Of a DNA stretch of 64,000 bases, positions 1 to 8,677 are shown one piece after another. Source of the DNA: Cupriavidus neocaledonicus. Lineage in GTDB: Bacteria > Pseudomonadota > Gammaproteobacteria > Burkholderiales > Burkholderiaceae. Where the stretch lies: assembly GCF_000372525.1 (NCBI RefSeq), contig NZ_AQUR01000106.1, forward strand, positions 62,001-126,000, in the 5' to 3' direction. Position 1 is the stretch's first letter, and each line of letters begins with the position of its first letter. The translations under genes were made by a program, and so were the position numbers. Below the pieces are notes generated by a model, which saw only the letters and a program-made list of their open reading frames with translations, had not been told where the DNA came from and searched no databases.

Positions 1-1
1 C

Positions 2-868
2 GACATCGACAAGGCACCCACCGGCGCGGATCGCGCCATGGACCCGGGCCAGCGCCTGGCGCAGGACTGGTGGCGCACGGAAATCATCGACATGCGTCCG
101 GGCGAGATCCGCTACCGCGGCTATCCCATCGAACAACTGATCGGCCGTGTCTCGTTCGCGCAGATGATCTGGCTGATGCTGCGTGGCGAGCTGCCCGGCC
201 CGGGCCAGGGCGAACTGCTTGATGCGGCGCTGATGGCCGCCGTCGACCATGGCCCGCAGGCGCCCAGCATCGCCATCGCCCGCATGGCGGCGACGTGCGG
301 CGTGGGGCTGAACAATGCGATGGCCTCGGCCGTCAACGTGCTGGGCGACGTGCATGGCGGCGCGGGCGAGCAGGCGGTGGCGCTGTATGAAGACGTCGCG
401 GCGCGCATCGACGCCGGCATCGACCTGGAAGAGGCCGTCGCCGCCGCGCTGCAGCACTATCGCGACCTGCACGGCAAGTTCGTATCGGGCTTCGGCCACC
501 GCTTCCATCCCCTCGATCCGCGCGCGCCGCGCCTGCTCGCACTGGTGGAGCAGGCCGCGGCAGACGGCGTTGTCAACGGTCGCTACGCGGCCATCGCGGT
601 GGCCATCGAGCGGGCGCTGTCGGCGGGCCGCAGCAGGCCGATCCCGATGAATATCGACGGCGCCACCGCCGTCATTTATGCGGAACTGGGCTTCCCCGCA
701 CCGCTGGCGCGCGGGCTGTTCTGCCTGTCGCGATCGGTCGGCATCCTGGCGCATGCGTGGGAGCAGACCAACCAGGGCGGCCGCAACAAGGGACCCATCC
801 CGCGCCAGTTCCTGTGGACCTATGACGGCGCGCCGCAGCGCGACGTGCCCGACGCCGGCATGCCTTGA
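2..868 (+). CDS. Citryl-CoA lyase / citrate synthase-like protein, 5' end missing
   Basis: The frame is open to the left edge of the window, so the true start lies upstream; an internal ATG at 38 is probably not the start. The visible 288 residues belong to the citrate synthase superfamily. The conserved histidine segments are present: VDHGPQAPS, GDVHGGAGEQ and GFGHRFHPLDPR. The overall size is that of the short citryl-CoA lyase-like members, not of full-length citrate synthase (about 430 residues). Such enzymes cleave or form citryl-CoA-type thioesters in the cytoplasm. The next gene on the same strand encodes a Bug-type carboxylate receptor, and such receptors are often found near CoA-dependent acid catabolism. 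That link is inference. The substrate cannot be named from the sequence. Confidence 0.8.
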   Translation, partial: DIDKAPTGADRAMDPGQRLAQDWWRTEIIDMRPGEIRYRGYPIEQLIGRVSFAQMIWLMLRGELPGPGQGELLDAALMAAVDHGPQAPSIAIARMAATCGVGLNNAMASAVNVLGDVHGGAGEQAVALYEDVAARIDAGIDLEEAVAAALQHYRDLHGKFVSGFGHRFHPLDPRAPRLLALVEQAAADGVVNGRYAAIAVAIERALSAGRSRPIPMNIDGATAVIYAELGFPAPLARGLFCLSRSVGILAHAWEQTNQGGRNKGPIPRQFLWTYDGAPQRDVPDAGMP

Positions 869-920
869 CGCGCTGATCCATCCCGCCCCGGAGAGATCCC
901 ACTTCCGCACGGATTCAAAA

Positions 921-947
921 AAAAGCGCGGGGCGCATGAACGCCCCG
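921..947 (-). terminator. Hairpin with T-tract, oriented to stop minus-strand transcription
   Basis: Read on the minus strand, an inverted repeat (CGGGGCG, short loop, CGCCCCG) is followed within a few bases by an uninterrupted run of eight T. That is the form of an intrinsic terminator. Read on the plus strand the hairpin is followed by CCGAAACC, so it would not stop the gene ending at 868. No minus-strand gene was found immediately to its right. Confidence 0.4.
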
Positions 948-1020
948 CCGAAACCTCGCTCGCGCGTGAACGCGGCGCAACCACGCGCGTGCGGCAAGCC
1001 AACACCAAGGAGACAGCCTC

Positions 1021-1980
1021 ATGTTGACCCGACTGATCGCCACCGCCGCGCTGGTTTGCGCGAGCGCATCCGGCCATGCCGAACCATGGCCAGCCAAGCC
1101 CGTCCGTATCGTCGTGCCGTACTCGGCCGGCGGTACCACCGACTTTGTTGCGCGGCAGATTGCGCAAAAGCTGACCGAAAGCACCGGCAAGTCCTTCTTC
1201 GTCGAGAACAAGCCCGGGGCCAGCGGTACGATCGGCACGATGCAGGTTGCCCGGGCCGCTCCGGACGGGTACACCCTGCTGGCCAACGACACGACATACA
1301 CGATGCTGCCGTCGCTGTTCAAGGCGCTGCCCTGGGACCATGAGCATGACCTCGAGCCGGTCACTACCATCGCGCAAACGCCGGTAACCCTGATCGTTCC
1401 GGCCGGGTCGCCGTTCAGGACCCTGCAGCAGCTGATCGGCTTCGCCAGGCAGCATCCCGGCAAGCTCAATTTCGGCTCGGGCGGAGCGGGCAGCTCCACG
1501 CATTTGTCCGCCGAAGTGTTCGAGCAGCGTGCAGGCGCCAGCCTGACCCATATCCCTTACAAGGGGGCGGGGGAAGCGCTGATGGGCCTGATTTCCGGGA
1601 ACGTCGACCTGCTGATTACAGCGACCCCGACCGCAATTCCGCAGGTCAAGGGTGGCAAGGCGCGCGCACTCGCCGTGACCGGCGCCAGCCGTGTGCCGGG
1701 CTTGCCCGACGTGCCGACCTTTGCGGAAGCCGGACTGCCGGACTACAAGGTGACAAACTGGTTTGGCCTGGCCGCGCCGAAGGGGACCCCGCCGGAGTTG
1801 ATCAGGACGCTGCAAGGCGCCGTGCAGAAAAGCGTGCAGGGCGCCGACTTCAGGGAGCGGCTGGCCGGCATGGGCGCGAAGCCTGGCGGGATGCCGCCGG
1901 CGGATTTTGCAAAGCTGATCAGGCAGGATACGGTTACCTGGACCCAGGTGGCGAAGGCCGCCAACGTCAAGCCGGAATGA
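1021..1980 (+). CDS. Bug/TctC-family periplasmic solute receptor
   Basis: A 319-residue protein of the tripartite tricarboxylate receptor (TctC, Bug) family. Residues 1-20 form a Sec signal peptide ending GHA. The mature part opens with the family hallmark WPAKPVRIVVPYSAGGTTD, followed by the usual VENKPGASGTIG segment. A later stretch, FGSGGAGSSTHL, resembles the ligand-binding loop region. The start is fixed by an AGGAG box eight bases upstream of the ATG. These receptors bind carboxylates or related small molecules in the periplasm. No TctA or TctB membrane partners lie nearby, as is usual for the many orphan Bug genes of Bordetella and Cupriavidus. The ligand is unknown. Confidence 0.93.
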   Translation: MLTRLIATAALVCASASGHAEPWPAKPVRIVVPYSAGGTTDFVARQIAQKLTESTGKSFFVENKPGASGTIGTMQVARAAPDGYTLLANDTTYTMLPSLFKALPWDHEHDLEPVTTIAQTPVTLIVPAGSPFRTLQQLIGFARQHPGKLNFGSGGAGSSTHLSAEVFEQRAGASLTHIPYKGAGEALMGLISGNVDLLITATPTAIPQVKGGKARALAVTGASRVPGLPDVPTFAEAGLPDYKVTNWFGLAAPKGTPPELIRTLQGAVQKSVQGADFRERLAGMGAKPGGMPPADFAKLIRQDTVTWTQVAKAANVKPE

Positions 1981-2456
1981 AGCCAGGACGATAACAGCGC
2001 CGGCAGCAGGCAGCAGGGCACCACAAACCGGGCGGCTGCCTCGGCACTCCGTCAGTGCGACGGCAGCTCTCTTTCCGCTCCCTGCCTTCGCCAGAGAGAT
2101 CGCGATCCGCCCAGGCGCAATGCCGCGATCCCATATCGGCGCGGAGGTACGGCTCCGGGAAGCCGGTCGACCTGGCCCCGGCACAGCCCCGGCCCAGGCC
2201 ACCTGTTCCCCTCCGGCGCCATCGCTATCGTAGGACGTTGCCGGACACCGCCGCCGGCCTTGATCGTCTATACCGGCCTTATGGCAATGCGGAAAGGCCG
2301 CGTGCAGTTGCCGTGCAAGTGCCCATGCATCACCGGGTCTCGCACGACGGAGGGAAGGGGGCCTTCTGGTCTTCAGGATGACCGTCACGGCGCGCTGGGC
2401 ATGTAAAGCCGGCATAGCGCTCGCTGACTGGCTCGTGGCAACCGCAGGAGACAATC
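1981..2456 (+). other. Intergenic stretch, no gene recognised
   Basis: This region of about 475 bases lies between the Bug receptor and the DUF2188 gene. Open frames exist on both strands, but their composition looks like GC-rich noise and none resembles a known protein. An inverted repeat (CGGCCTT with AAGGCCG, about 2274-2307) is present but lacks a T-tract. It probably carries the promoter of the DUF2188 gene near its right end. Confidence 0.5.
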
Positions 2457-2678
2457 ATGGCAAGCAAGGATGTTCACGTTGTCGCGGCCGGAGATCGCTG
2501 GGCGGTGGTAGCCGACGGAGGACACGGTCGCGAAACCTTCCGAACGCAGAAGGAGGCAATCGCCGCCGGCTGGGAGCAGGCCAGGCAAAGGCAGGTCGAC
2601 CTGCTCATCCACGGACGCGATGGTCATGTCCGCGAGCGAAACCGGTTCGGCACCGAACCGGCCGATGCGAGCGGGTGA
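2457..2678 (+). CDS. DUF2188 domain protein
   Basis: A 73-residue small soluble protein. It matches the DUF2188 pattern: an N-terminal beta strand (VHVVAAGDRWAVVADGG), a central TQKEAIAAGWEQARQRQ helix, and a C-terminal VDLLIHGRDGHVRERNRFG strand. This family is small, cytoplasmic and of unknown function. A good CAGGAGACA ribosome binding site precedes the ATG, which supports a real gene despite its size. It stands alone between a Bug receptor and aspA, so context gives no functional clue. Confidence 0.85.
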   Translation: MASKDVHVVAAGDRWAVVADGGHGRETFRTQKEAIAAGWEQARQRQVDLLIHGRDGHVRERNRFGTEPADASG

Positions 2679-2924
2679 GGTCTGTGGCAGGGAAGACCGC
2701 GGAGGTTGCCGCATGGATCGACGAGGCGCAAGGGGCGTAGTCGGACAGGACCGGGAGGTCCGCACGACGGCGCCGGCTTCAGACAGTGCGGCGCGGAAAG
2801 ACGGCCCTGGAGCGGCCCGCTGCCATCATGTCGTCGACACGCAGCCGGCCTCGGCCAGCGCGCGGCCGAGCGAACCCCTGCAGCGTAAGCGCGGCGCGAT
2901 GGCGCGGCATGAGGACGCTCTCGT

Positions 2925-4346
2925 TCATGGCTTGCCGCCGAGCTTGTCGGCGCGCGGCCGGATCAGGGATTCGGGGCGCAATGCCTCGTCGAGCGCCGCG
3001 GCGGTCATCAGGCCGCGTGCCAGCACCACTTCGCGGATGGTGGTGCCCCTGGCATGGGCCTCGGCGGCGACCGAGGTCGCGTTCTTGTAGCCAATCACGG
3101 GATTGAGCGCCGTGACCAGCGCGATCGATCGCTCGATGGTCTCGCGCAGGCGTTCGGGGTTGGCGGTAATGCCGTCGACGCACTTGTGCGCCAGCGTCAG
3201 GCAGCCATTGGTCAGGTGGCGGAAACTGCGGAGCAGGCTGGCGGCAATCACCGGCTCGAAGGCGTTGAGTTGCAACTGGCCGGCCTCGGCGGCAAAGGTG
3301 ATGGTGATGTCGTTGCCGAACACTTCGAAGGCGATCTGGTTGACCACCTCCGGAATGACCGGGTTGACCTTGCCCGGCATGATCGACGAACCCGCCTGCA
3401 TCGGCGGGAGGTTGATCTCGCCAAAGCCGGCGCGCGGCCCGCTCGACAGCAGCCGCAGGTCGTTGCAGGTCTTGGACAGCTTGACGGCGATGCGCTTGAG
3501 CACGCCGGAGATCTGCACGAAGGCGCCGCAATCCTGCGTGGCTTCCACCAGGTTGGGCGCGAGGCACAGGTCGATGCCGGTGATGCGGCGCAGCGCGGAC
3601 ACCGCCTTCGGCGCGTAGTCCGGATGCGCGGTGATGCCGGTGCCGATCGCGGTGGCGCCCAGGTTGATCTCGCGGATCAGCAAGGCGGTTTCGCGCAGGC
3701 GGGCCATGTCTTCTTCGAGCATGACCGCATAGGTCGAGAACTCCTGCCCCAGGGTCATGGGCACCGCATCCTGCAACTGGGTGCGGCCGAGCTTGAGCAG
3801 GCCGGAGAACTCGGTCGACTTGCGTTCGAACGCCGCGCGCAAGACTTCCATCGCTTCGAGCAGGTGCTCGATGGCAAGGTACGTGGCAATGCGCAATGCC
3901 GTCGGATAGACGTCATTGGTGCTCTGCGCCATGTTGACGTGCTCGTTGGGGTGCAGGAAGCGGTATTCGCCCTTGCTGTGCCCCAGGTGTTCGAGCGCCC
4001 GGTTGCAGATGACCTCGTTGGCGTTCATGTTCGTCGATGTGCCGGCCCCGCCCTGGATCGTGTCGACAACGAACTGGTCGTGCAGCATGCCCTCGCGCAC
4101 GTCGTGGCAGGCGGCCAGGATGGCGTCGCGCAGGTTCGCGGGCAGCAGGCCAAGTTCGGCATTGGCCTCGGCCGCGGCCTGCTTGACCGAGGCGAGCGCA
4201 ATGATCAGCTCCGGCCAAGAGGAGATGGGCGTGCCGCTGATCTGGAAGTTCTCCCAGGCCCGCAGCGTGTGGATGCCGTAGTAGGCGTCGGCCGGTACCT
4301 GGCGTTCGCCAAGCAGGTCGGTTTCGGTGCGATAGGTATGGGTCAT
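2925..4346 (-). CDS. aspA: Aspartate ammonia-lyase
   Basis: A 473-residue member of the fumarase/aspartase superfamily. The family signature GSSIMPGKVNPV is intact near residue 315, including the lysine and the flexible SS loop. The N-terminal GTSTNMNANEV segment and the TSTNDV-like QSTNDVYPTA segment are also present. The enzyme converts L-aspartate to fumarate and ammonia in the cytoplasm. Opening residues of the type TDLLGERQVPADAYYGIHTLRA favour aspartase over class II fumarase. The length is close to the usual 470-480. The ribosome binding site is weak. The gene is transcribed alone on the minus strand; the sigma factor gene further right is separated by more than 200 bases. Confidence 0.93.
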   Translation of the reverse strand: MTHTYRTETDLLGERQVPADAYYGIHTLRAWENFQISGTPISSWPELIIALASVKQAAAEANAELGLLPANLRDAILAACHDVREGMLHDQFVVDTIQGGAGTSTNMNANEVICNRALEHLGHSKGEYRFLHPNEHVNMAQSTNDVYPTALRIATYLAIEHLLEAMEVLRAAFERKSTEFSGLLKLGRTQLQDAVPMTLGQEFSTYAVMLEEDMARLRETALLIREINLGATAIGTGITAHPDYAPKAVSALRRITGIDLCLAPNLVEATQDCGAFVQISGVLKRIAVKLSKTCNDLRLLSSGPRAGFGEINLPPMQAGSSIMPGKVNPVIPEVVNQIAFEVFGNDITITFAAEAGQLQLNAFEPVIAASLLRSFRHLTNGCLTLAHKCVDGITANPERLRETIERSIALVTALNPVIGYKNATSVAAEAHARGTTIREVVLARGLMTAAALDEALRPESLIRPRADKLGGKP

Positions 4347-4577
4347 GGTGATGCGATCCGATTAGGGTTGACCGGCAGCACGGCCGCAATGTGGTCGAGC
4401 GGCGGCAAAGGCACCGGCGTCGAACCCGGCGCGGACCTGCGCCGCAGCGGTGGTGTCGCAGAGGTTGCAGGTCATCAGCGGGGTGAAGGCGAATCCCGGC
4501 GGCAATGCGCCAGGGATATGTTCACGATAGGCGATGGCCGCCCGGCTATCCGGAGCAGAGGCTCAGGGAGAGCGGCG

Positions 4578-5312
4578 TCATGGCGAGCGGACCAGCCCGC
4601 GCGCGCCCAGGGCCGCGAACACGTGATTGACCACCGCGTCGCAGCGTGCACCGGCAAAGCTGAAGGTGCTGCGCAGATAGGGCTTTGCCGCTTCGGCCAG
4701 GGATTTGCGCAGCAGGATGCGGGCGCGCAGGAAGCGGGTCTTGACCACGTCACCGCTTACGCCGAGGCAATAAGCCGTTTCGTCCACGCTCAGGTCTTCG
4801 ACGGCCCGCAGGATGAACACGCAGCGGTAGATCGGCGGCAAGTTTTCGACCGCAGCCTGCAGCAACTCCCGCACCTGACCGCGTTCAGCCATGGCTTCCG
4901 GTGATTCGTCGTCAGCGGCGCGCAACGGCATCATGGCCTCCGGCAAAGGTTCGCCAGGGAATATTTCGTCTTCCCCCCGGACTTCCATCTGGACCAGCCG
5001 GCGTCGCTTGCGCTGCGCTGTCAGCGCGACATTGATGGCAATGCGCGCCAGCCAGGTGCTCAGCGCGGCCTCGCTGCGAAACGAATCGAGGCTGGTGAAG
5101 GCGCGCAGGTAGGTTTCCTGCACGACATCCTGGGCTTCGGCATCATCCGAGACCACGCCACGGGCGGTGCGGAACAACAGGCGGTTGTGACGCCGCATGA
5201 TGACCTCGAAGGCGGACGCGGCGCCGGCGCGGGCGCTGGCAACCAGTTCGGCATCGGTGCTGGCATCGGCGCCAGACCTCATGGGCGGCCCGAGATCCCG
5301 GTTCTTGTCCAT
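4578..5312 (-). CDS. ECF-type RNA polymerase sigma factor
   Basis: A sigma-70 family ECF factor of 244 residues when started at the ATG at 5312, which has an AGGAA box; a longer open frame reaches 5411 but without support. Region 2 is clear at about residues 20-100 (DAEAQDVVQETYLRAF and FRSEAALSTWLARIAINVAL). Region 4 lies at about 150-215 (LPPIYRCVFILRAVEDLSVDETA, then SGDVVKTRFLRARILLRKSL). A C-terminal tail of about 30 residues follows, with a single Cys in this tail. No anti-sigma gene lies beside it. The neighbouring divergent gene is a di-heme cytochrome, which is a candidate target. Regulation of the sigma factor cannot be read from the sequence. Confidence 0.9.
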   Translation of the reverse strand: MDKNRDLGPPMRSGADASTDAELVASARAGAASAFEVIMRRHNRLLFRTARGVVSDDAEAQDVVQETYLRAFTSLDSFRSEAALSTWLARIAINVALTAQRKRRRLVQMEVRGEDEIFPGEPLPEAMMPLRAADDESPEAMAERGQVRELLQAAVENLPPIYRCVFILRAVEDLSVDETAYCLGVSGDVVKTRFLRARILLRKSLAEAAKPYLRSTFSFAGARCDAVVNHVFAALGARGLVRSP

Positions 5313-5601
5313 ATTGCAGAGTTCCTGACCATTGGACGGCACAGCAGCGAAAAGGTGACAGTCGACCGGGGCGCATATCCGGCTGCCGTCCCTCGCCGGG
5401 TGCCGAACCACGCCTGAGCAATCCTAGGCAAACGCAACGAGCCATGACCCATCGCTATGTGGCTTCGGCCTCGTGTCACCTGCCAGCGGCTGCCAACGTC
5501 TAACTGCATAGGGAACGGACAAAGCTCGAGCGACTGCCGTCGCGGACATGTCGGTTGCTTCATTTCAGTTGCTGCATCTCATCCTGGCAAGGACCTCGAT
5601 C

Positions 5602-6903
5602 ATGAAAAGGCAATCCTTCGCACTGCCCCCTGGCACGGAAGTGCAGCAGGTACCGCTGCGGCAGCCTGCGCTGCAGCGCATGCGCCGACGGAGGCTCGCC
5701 AATGCACTCGTCACGGCGGTCGCGGTGGGAGCCGCCACGGCATGCGGCGGCGGTTCTGCAGGGGTGGGAACGGATGCGGCCAGCACGGAAGCGGCGCAGA
5801 AGGCCCTGGTCGAGCAGGGCAAGCAGATATTTCGCTTCGATACCTTCGGCGACGAAGCGAAGTGGACCGATACCCTGAGGATGCACGAGGTCATCGCCAG
5901 CGTGGTGGATCCCTTGACCGCATTCTCGGTCGGCCTCAAGGTGGATGCCGAGGCCTTGCCCGAGGCGATCGCGAATGGAATCCGCAATGGCACGATCGAC
6001 CTCAAGAGCCCGGCCACGACGGTGGCGCTGCTGAAACTGAACGCGGTCGTCGGCATCAAGGGAACCGTCGAGACCGTCAATGGGGCAGACAGGCTCACCC
6101 GCGTCGGCATTACCTGCGCGCTCTGTCATTCGACCGTGGACAACTCGTTCGCGCCGGGCATCGGCAAGCGGCTGGACGGATGGCCCAACCGGGATCTCGA
6201 TCCCGGCGCCATCATCGCGCTGTCACCGGCCATTGACGAGGCCATGAAAAAGGTCCTCAACGCCTGGGGGGCAGGCAAGTACGACCCCCGCCACAATATC
6301 GACGGCCTCGGCAAGCCGGTCGTGATACCGCCCGCCTTCGGGCTGGCTGGCATTCATCGCATCACCTTTACCGGCGATGGCGAAGACATCATGTACTGGA
6401 ATCGGTATGTCGCCGTGTCCCAGATGGGTGGCCTTGGCTCCGTATCCGAGCCTCGCCTGAATATCGCCATCACCAATGGCTCGGTGGATCTTGTCACCAG
6501 CAAGCTTCCGGCCCTGCAAGCGTATCAGCTATCCCTGGGCGCTCCGCCGCCACCGGCAGGCAGTTTCGACCCCGCGGCGGCACTGCGGGGCAAAGCCATC
6601 TTCGAAGGCGCGGGCCGATGCGCCACGTGCCATAGTGGCCCGGCATTTACCGACGCCAACTCGCTTCTCCACCCACCCGGCGACTCGATGGCGGAACCCG
6701 AGAACCCCAGCTACGCCGCGCGTTCCGCGACCAGGCAATACCGGACCACGCCGCTGAAGGGGGTATGGCAACACCCTCCGTATTTCCATGACGGCTCCGC
6801 GGCGACGTTGCCGGAGGTCGTGACGACCTACAACACAAAGCGGGGACTGGGGCTGAGCAGCCAGGACATCGCCGACCTGGCGGAGTACCTGAAGTCGCTG
6901 TGA
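5602..6903 (+). CDS. Di-heme cytochrome c, cytochrome c peroxidase-like
   Basis: A 433-residue exported protein with two heme c attachment motifs, CALCH near residue 173 and CATCH near residue 343. The C-terminal part (FHDGSAATLPEVVTTYNTKRGLGLS, then a terminal helix) resembles the C-terminal domain of MauG/CcpA-type di-heme cytochromes. The N-terminus is unusual: about 30 mostly polar residues come before an RRRR-led hydrophobic segment ending ATACGGGS, which could be a weak lipobox. The chosen ATG at 5602 has an AAGGAC box; an in-frame ATG at 5548 has none. It is probably a periplasmic electron-transfer or peroxidase protein. The partner is unknown. The gene is divergent from the ECF sigma factor across about 290 bases. 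Confidence 0.85.
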   Translation: MKRQSFALPPGTEVQQVPLRQPALQRMRRRRLANALVTAVAVGAATACGGGSAGVGTDAASTEAAQKALVEQGKQIFRFDTFGDEAKWTDTLRMHEVIASVVDPLTAFSVGLKVDAEALPEAIANGIRNGTIDLKSPATTVALLKLNAVVGIKGTVETVNGADRLTRVGITCALCHSTVDNSFAPGIGKRLDGWPNRDLDPGAIIALSPAIDEAMKKVLNAWGAGKYDPRHNIDGLGKPVVIPPAFGLAGIHRITFTGDGEDIMYWNRYVAVSQMGGLGSVSEPRLNIAITNGSVDLVTSKLPALQAYQLSLGAPPPPAGSFDPAAALRGKAIFEGAGRCATCHSGPAFTDANSLLHPPGDSMAEPENPSYAARSATRQYRTTPLKGVWQHPPYFHDGSAATLPEVVTTYNTKRGLGLSSQDIADLAEYLKSL

Positions 6904-7036
6904 CCTGAAGTCCGGGCGGATCTGGCTTGCGCGCACGCGGCTTGCGCGCGCCGTGCGAAAGCTCCACGTGGCATGGAGCGAGCGGTGCGCCGCGCTTGAG
7001 GCGAGGATGCCAGCCGTTGCCCGTTCACCCCTGCAA

Positions 7037-7750
7037 CTAGCGATAGTCGCCCAGGACCGTGGCCCGCGTGAACTCCTCGATATTGTCCAGCAGCGCGTCG
7101 AGCGCGGCGCCGGCGCCGTCGACCTCGCCGCGCGCAATCGCTGACGCGACGGCGGCGTGCAGCTTCGACATGGTGGGCAGGTCGGCGGCTTCCTTGTAGT
7201 GCAGGTACCAGAACCGGCGCGACAGGCCGTGCATCAGCCGCATCGCGCCCTCGGCGAATTCATTGCGCGCCGCCACCAGGCAAAGTTCGTTGAATTCACG
7301 ATCGGCGCGGACGAAGGCGACATCGTCGCCGTTGCGGGAGGACTGTTCGAACTCCTTTGCCAGCCGCTTGAAATGATCGCGCTGCTCGGCCGTCGCGCGT
7401 CGGGCGGCGCTGCGGCAGATCAGGCGTTCCACCTCGCGGCGGGTCTCGAGCAGGCGCAGCTGCCTGCCGACGTCGATCGGCGCGATCAGCAAGCCGCGCT
7501 GCGGCAGCACCATGATCAGGTGCTCGCGCGCCAGCCGCTGGATGGCTTCGCGAATGGGCGTGCGCCCGATGCCCGTCATTTCGCTCAGCTGCAGCTCGGA
7601 TACCGAGCTGCCCGGCGCGAGTTGCAGCGTCACGATGGCTTCCTCGATCTGCTCATAGGCCAGGTCGGTCAGCTTGCCGCGCTGGCCGGCGGCCTCTTCG
7701 GGCTCTGGTGCGGCCGCGGCGCGCGCACGGGTAGGGGTTCTTGCGTTCAT
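7037..7750 (-). CDS. GntR-family (FCD) transcriptional regulator
   Basis: A 237-residue regulator if started at the ATG at 7750; an upstream in-frame ATG at 7795 would give 252 residues, and neither start has a strong ribosome binding site. The winged helix-turn-helix is at about residues 35-95 (LAPGSSVSELQLSEMTGIGRTPIREAIQRLAREHL). A FCD-type effector domain follows. In the FCD metal-site segment (RADREFNELCLVAARN) the usual histidine after the phenylalanine is replaced by Asn, so metal binding may be altered. It is divergent from a catabolic gene set whose three promoters carry the same palindrome CTAATATATTAG. It is therefore the obvious candidate to bind that site, probably as a repressor released by a pathway metabolite. 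Confidence 0.92.
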   Translation of the reverse strand: MNARTPTRARAAAAPEPEEAAGQRGKLTDLAYEQIEEAIVTLQLAPGSSVSELQLSEMTGIGRTPIREAIQRLAREHLIMVLPQRGLLIAPIDVGRQLRLLETRREVERLICRSAARRATAEQRDHFKRLAKEFEQSSRNGDDVAFVRADREFNELCLVAARNEFAEGAMRLMHGLSRRFWYLHYKEAADLPTMSKLHAAVASAIARGEVDGAGAALDALLDNIEEFTRATVLGDYR

Positions 7751-7848
7751 GGCCAAAAGTCTGGAAGCACGGAAAACCCATTGTATATGAGCCATACGCA
7801 GCTTTTGTACACAGCATCAACGAGTCTTGCGCACGCGGTGTTTTCTGC

Positions 7849-7870
7849 TACTATCCTACTAATATATTAG
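7849..7870 (+). promoter_or_regulatory. Promoter -10 and operator copy 1 of the GntR-linked regulon
   Basis: A perfect 12-bp palindrome CTAATATATTAG lies at 7859-7870, about 20 bases before the hydrolase GTG. A plausible sigma-70 promoter overlaps it: TTGCGC at 7827-7832, a 16-base spacer, then TACTAT at 7849-7854. The palindrome would cover the transcription start. The same word recurs at 10055-10066 and, with one mismatch, at 11580-11591. Confidence 0.75.
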
Positions 7871-7889
7871 ATGTGTTCGGAGAGGCGTC

Positions 7890-8615
7890 GTGGCGGAAGA
7901 TGACGTACTGGTCGCAGGGCAGGGCCCGGTGACGGTGGTTGCGATGCATGGCATACAAGGCACGCGCAGCGCGTGGATGCCGTTGGCGCGGCAGCTGGCC
8001 GACCGCTGCACCTTCGTCCTGCCCAACCTGCCCGGACGCGGCCAGGCGATGCCACCGGCCGATGCGCGGGCTTGCTCGCTCGATGCCGGCGCCGAAGTGC
8101 TGCGCCGCACGCTCCGCAGCTACGTGCGCGGCCCGTTCGTGCTGGCCGGATGGAGCATGGGCGTTTCCGTGGCGCTGAATTATCTTGCCGGTGCGCACAA
8201 GCATCCGGGACAGCCGGTGCCCGCGGAATTGCTGCTGGTTTCCGGCACGCCGCAGCTGAACGCGGTGCGATGGTTCGAGCCCGCGGCACCGGGGGCATTG
8301 CTGGAAGCCATTGCCAGCCGCGAACGGCGGCTGGGGCTGCGCGAGGCAGCGGACCATCGCACGGTGGCGTGGACATGGGAGTCGATCCGCCGCACCGACC
8401 AGCGCGGCGCGCTGGCACAGGTGCGTTGCCGGACGCTCGTGATCCATGGCAGCGCAGACGAGGATTGCCCGCTTGCGCACGGCGAGAGGCTGGCCCACGG
8501 CATTGCGGATGCCGAACTGATCGTGCTCCCGGGCGCGGGCCATGGCGTGCTGACGCAACGCACTCCCGAGATCGCGTGCCACCTGCGCGCGCGCTGGTCC
8601 GCGCCATTGGCATAG
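7890..8615 (+). CDS. Alpha/beta hydrolase
   Basis: A 241-residue alpha/beta-hydrolase fold enzyme with no signal peptide. It starts at a GTG four to five bases after a GGAGAGG box. The oxyanion-side motif HGIQGTRSAW is near residue 20. The nucleophile elbow GWSMG is near residue 90. The acid lies in HGSADEDCPL near residue 193 and the histidine in GAGHGV near residue 217. The triad is therefore complete. It is the first gene of a co-oriented set with an iron alcohol dehydrogenase and an MFS transporter. That suggests ester or lactone cleavage feeding an alcohol oxidation step. This role is inference; the substrate is unknown. Confidence 0.88.
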   Translation: MAEDDVLVAGQGPVTVVAMHGIQGTRSAWMPLARQLADRCTFVLPNLPGRGQAMPPADARACSLDAGAEVLRRTLRSYVRGPFVLAGWSMGVSVALNYLAGAHKHPGQPVPAELLLVSGTPQLNAVRWFEPAAPGALLEAIASRERRLGLREAADHRTVAWTWESIRRTDQRGALAQVRCRTLVIHGSADEDCPLAHGERLAHGIADAELIVLPGAGHGVLTQRTPEIACHLRARWSAPLA

Positions 8616-8677
8616 CGGCGCGGTCCCGGCCATCCCGGCCGTTGCCCGTCAGCCCAACTTACCCCACAGGAGACAGC

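Noticed and set aside
820..2454. A 544-codon open frame on the minus strand
   Set aside because: It is antisense to the Bug receptor, is rich in Arg, Gly and Ala, and has no recognisable domain. GC-rich genes commonly leave open antisense frames.
3054..4904. A 616-codon plus-strand frame across aspA and the sigma factor
   Set aside because: It is antisense to two clear genes and spans their intergenic gap, which no real gene would do here.
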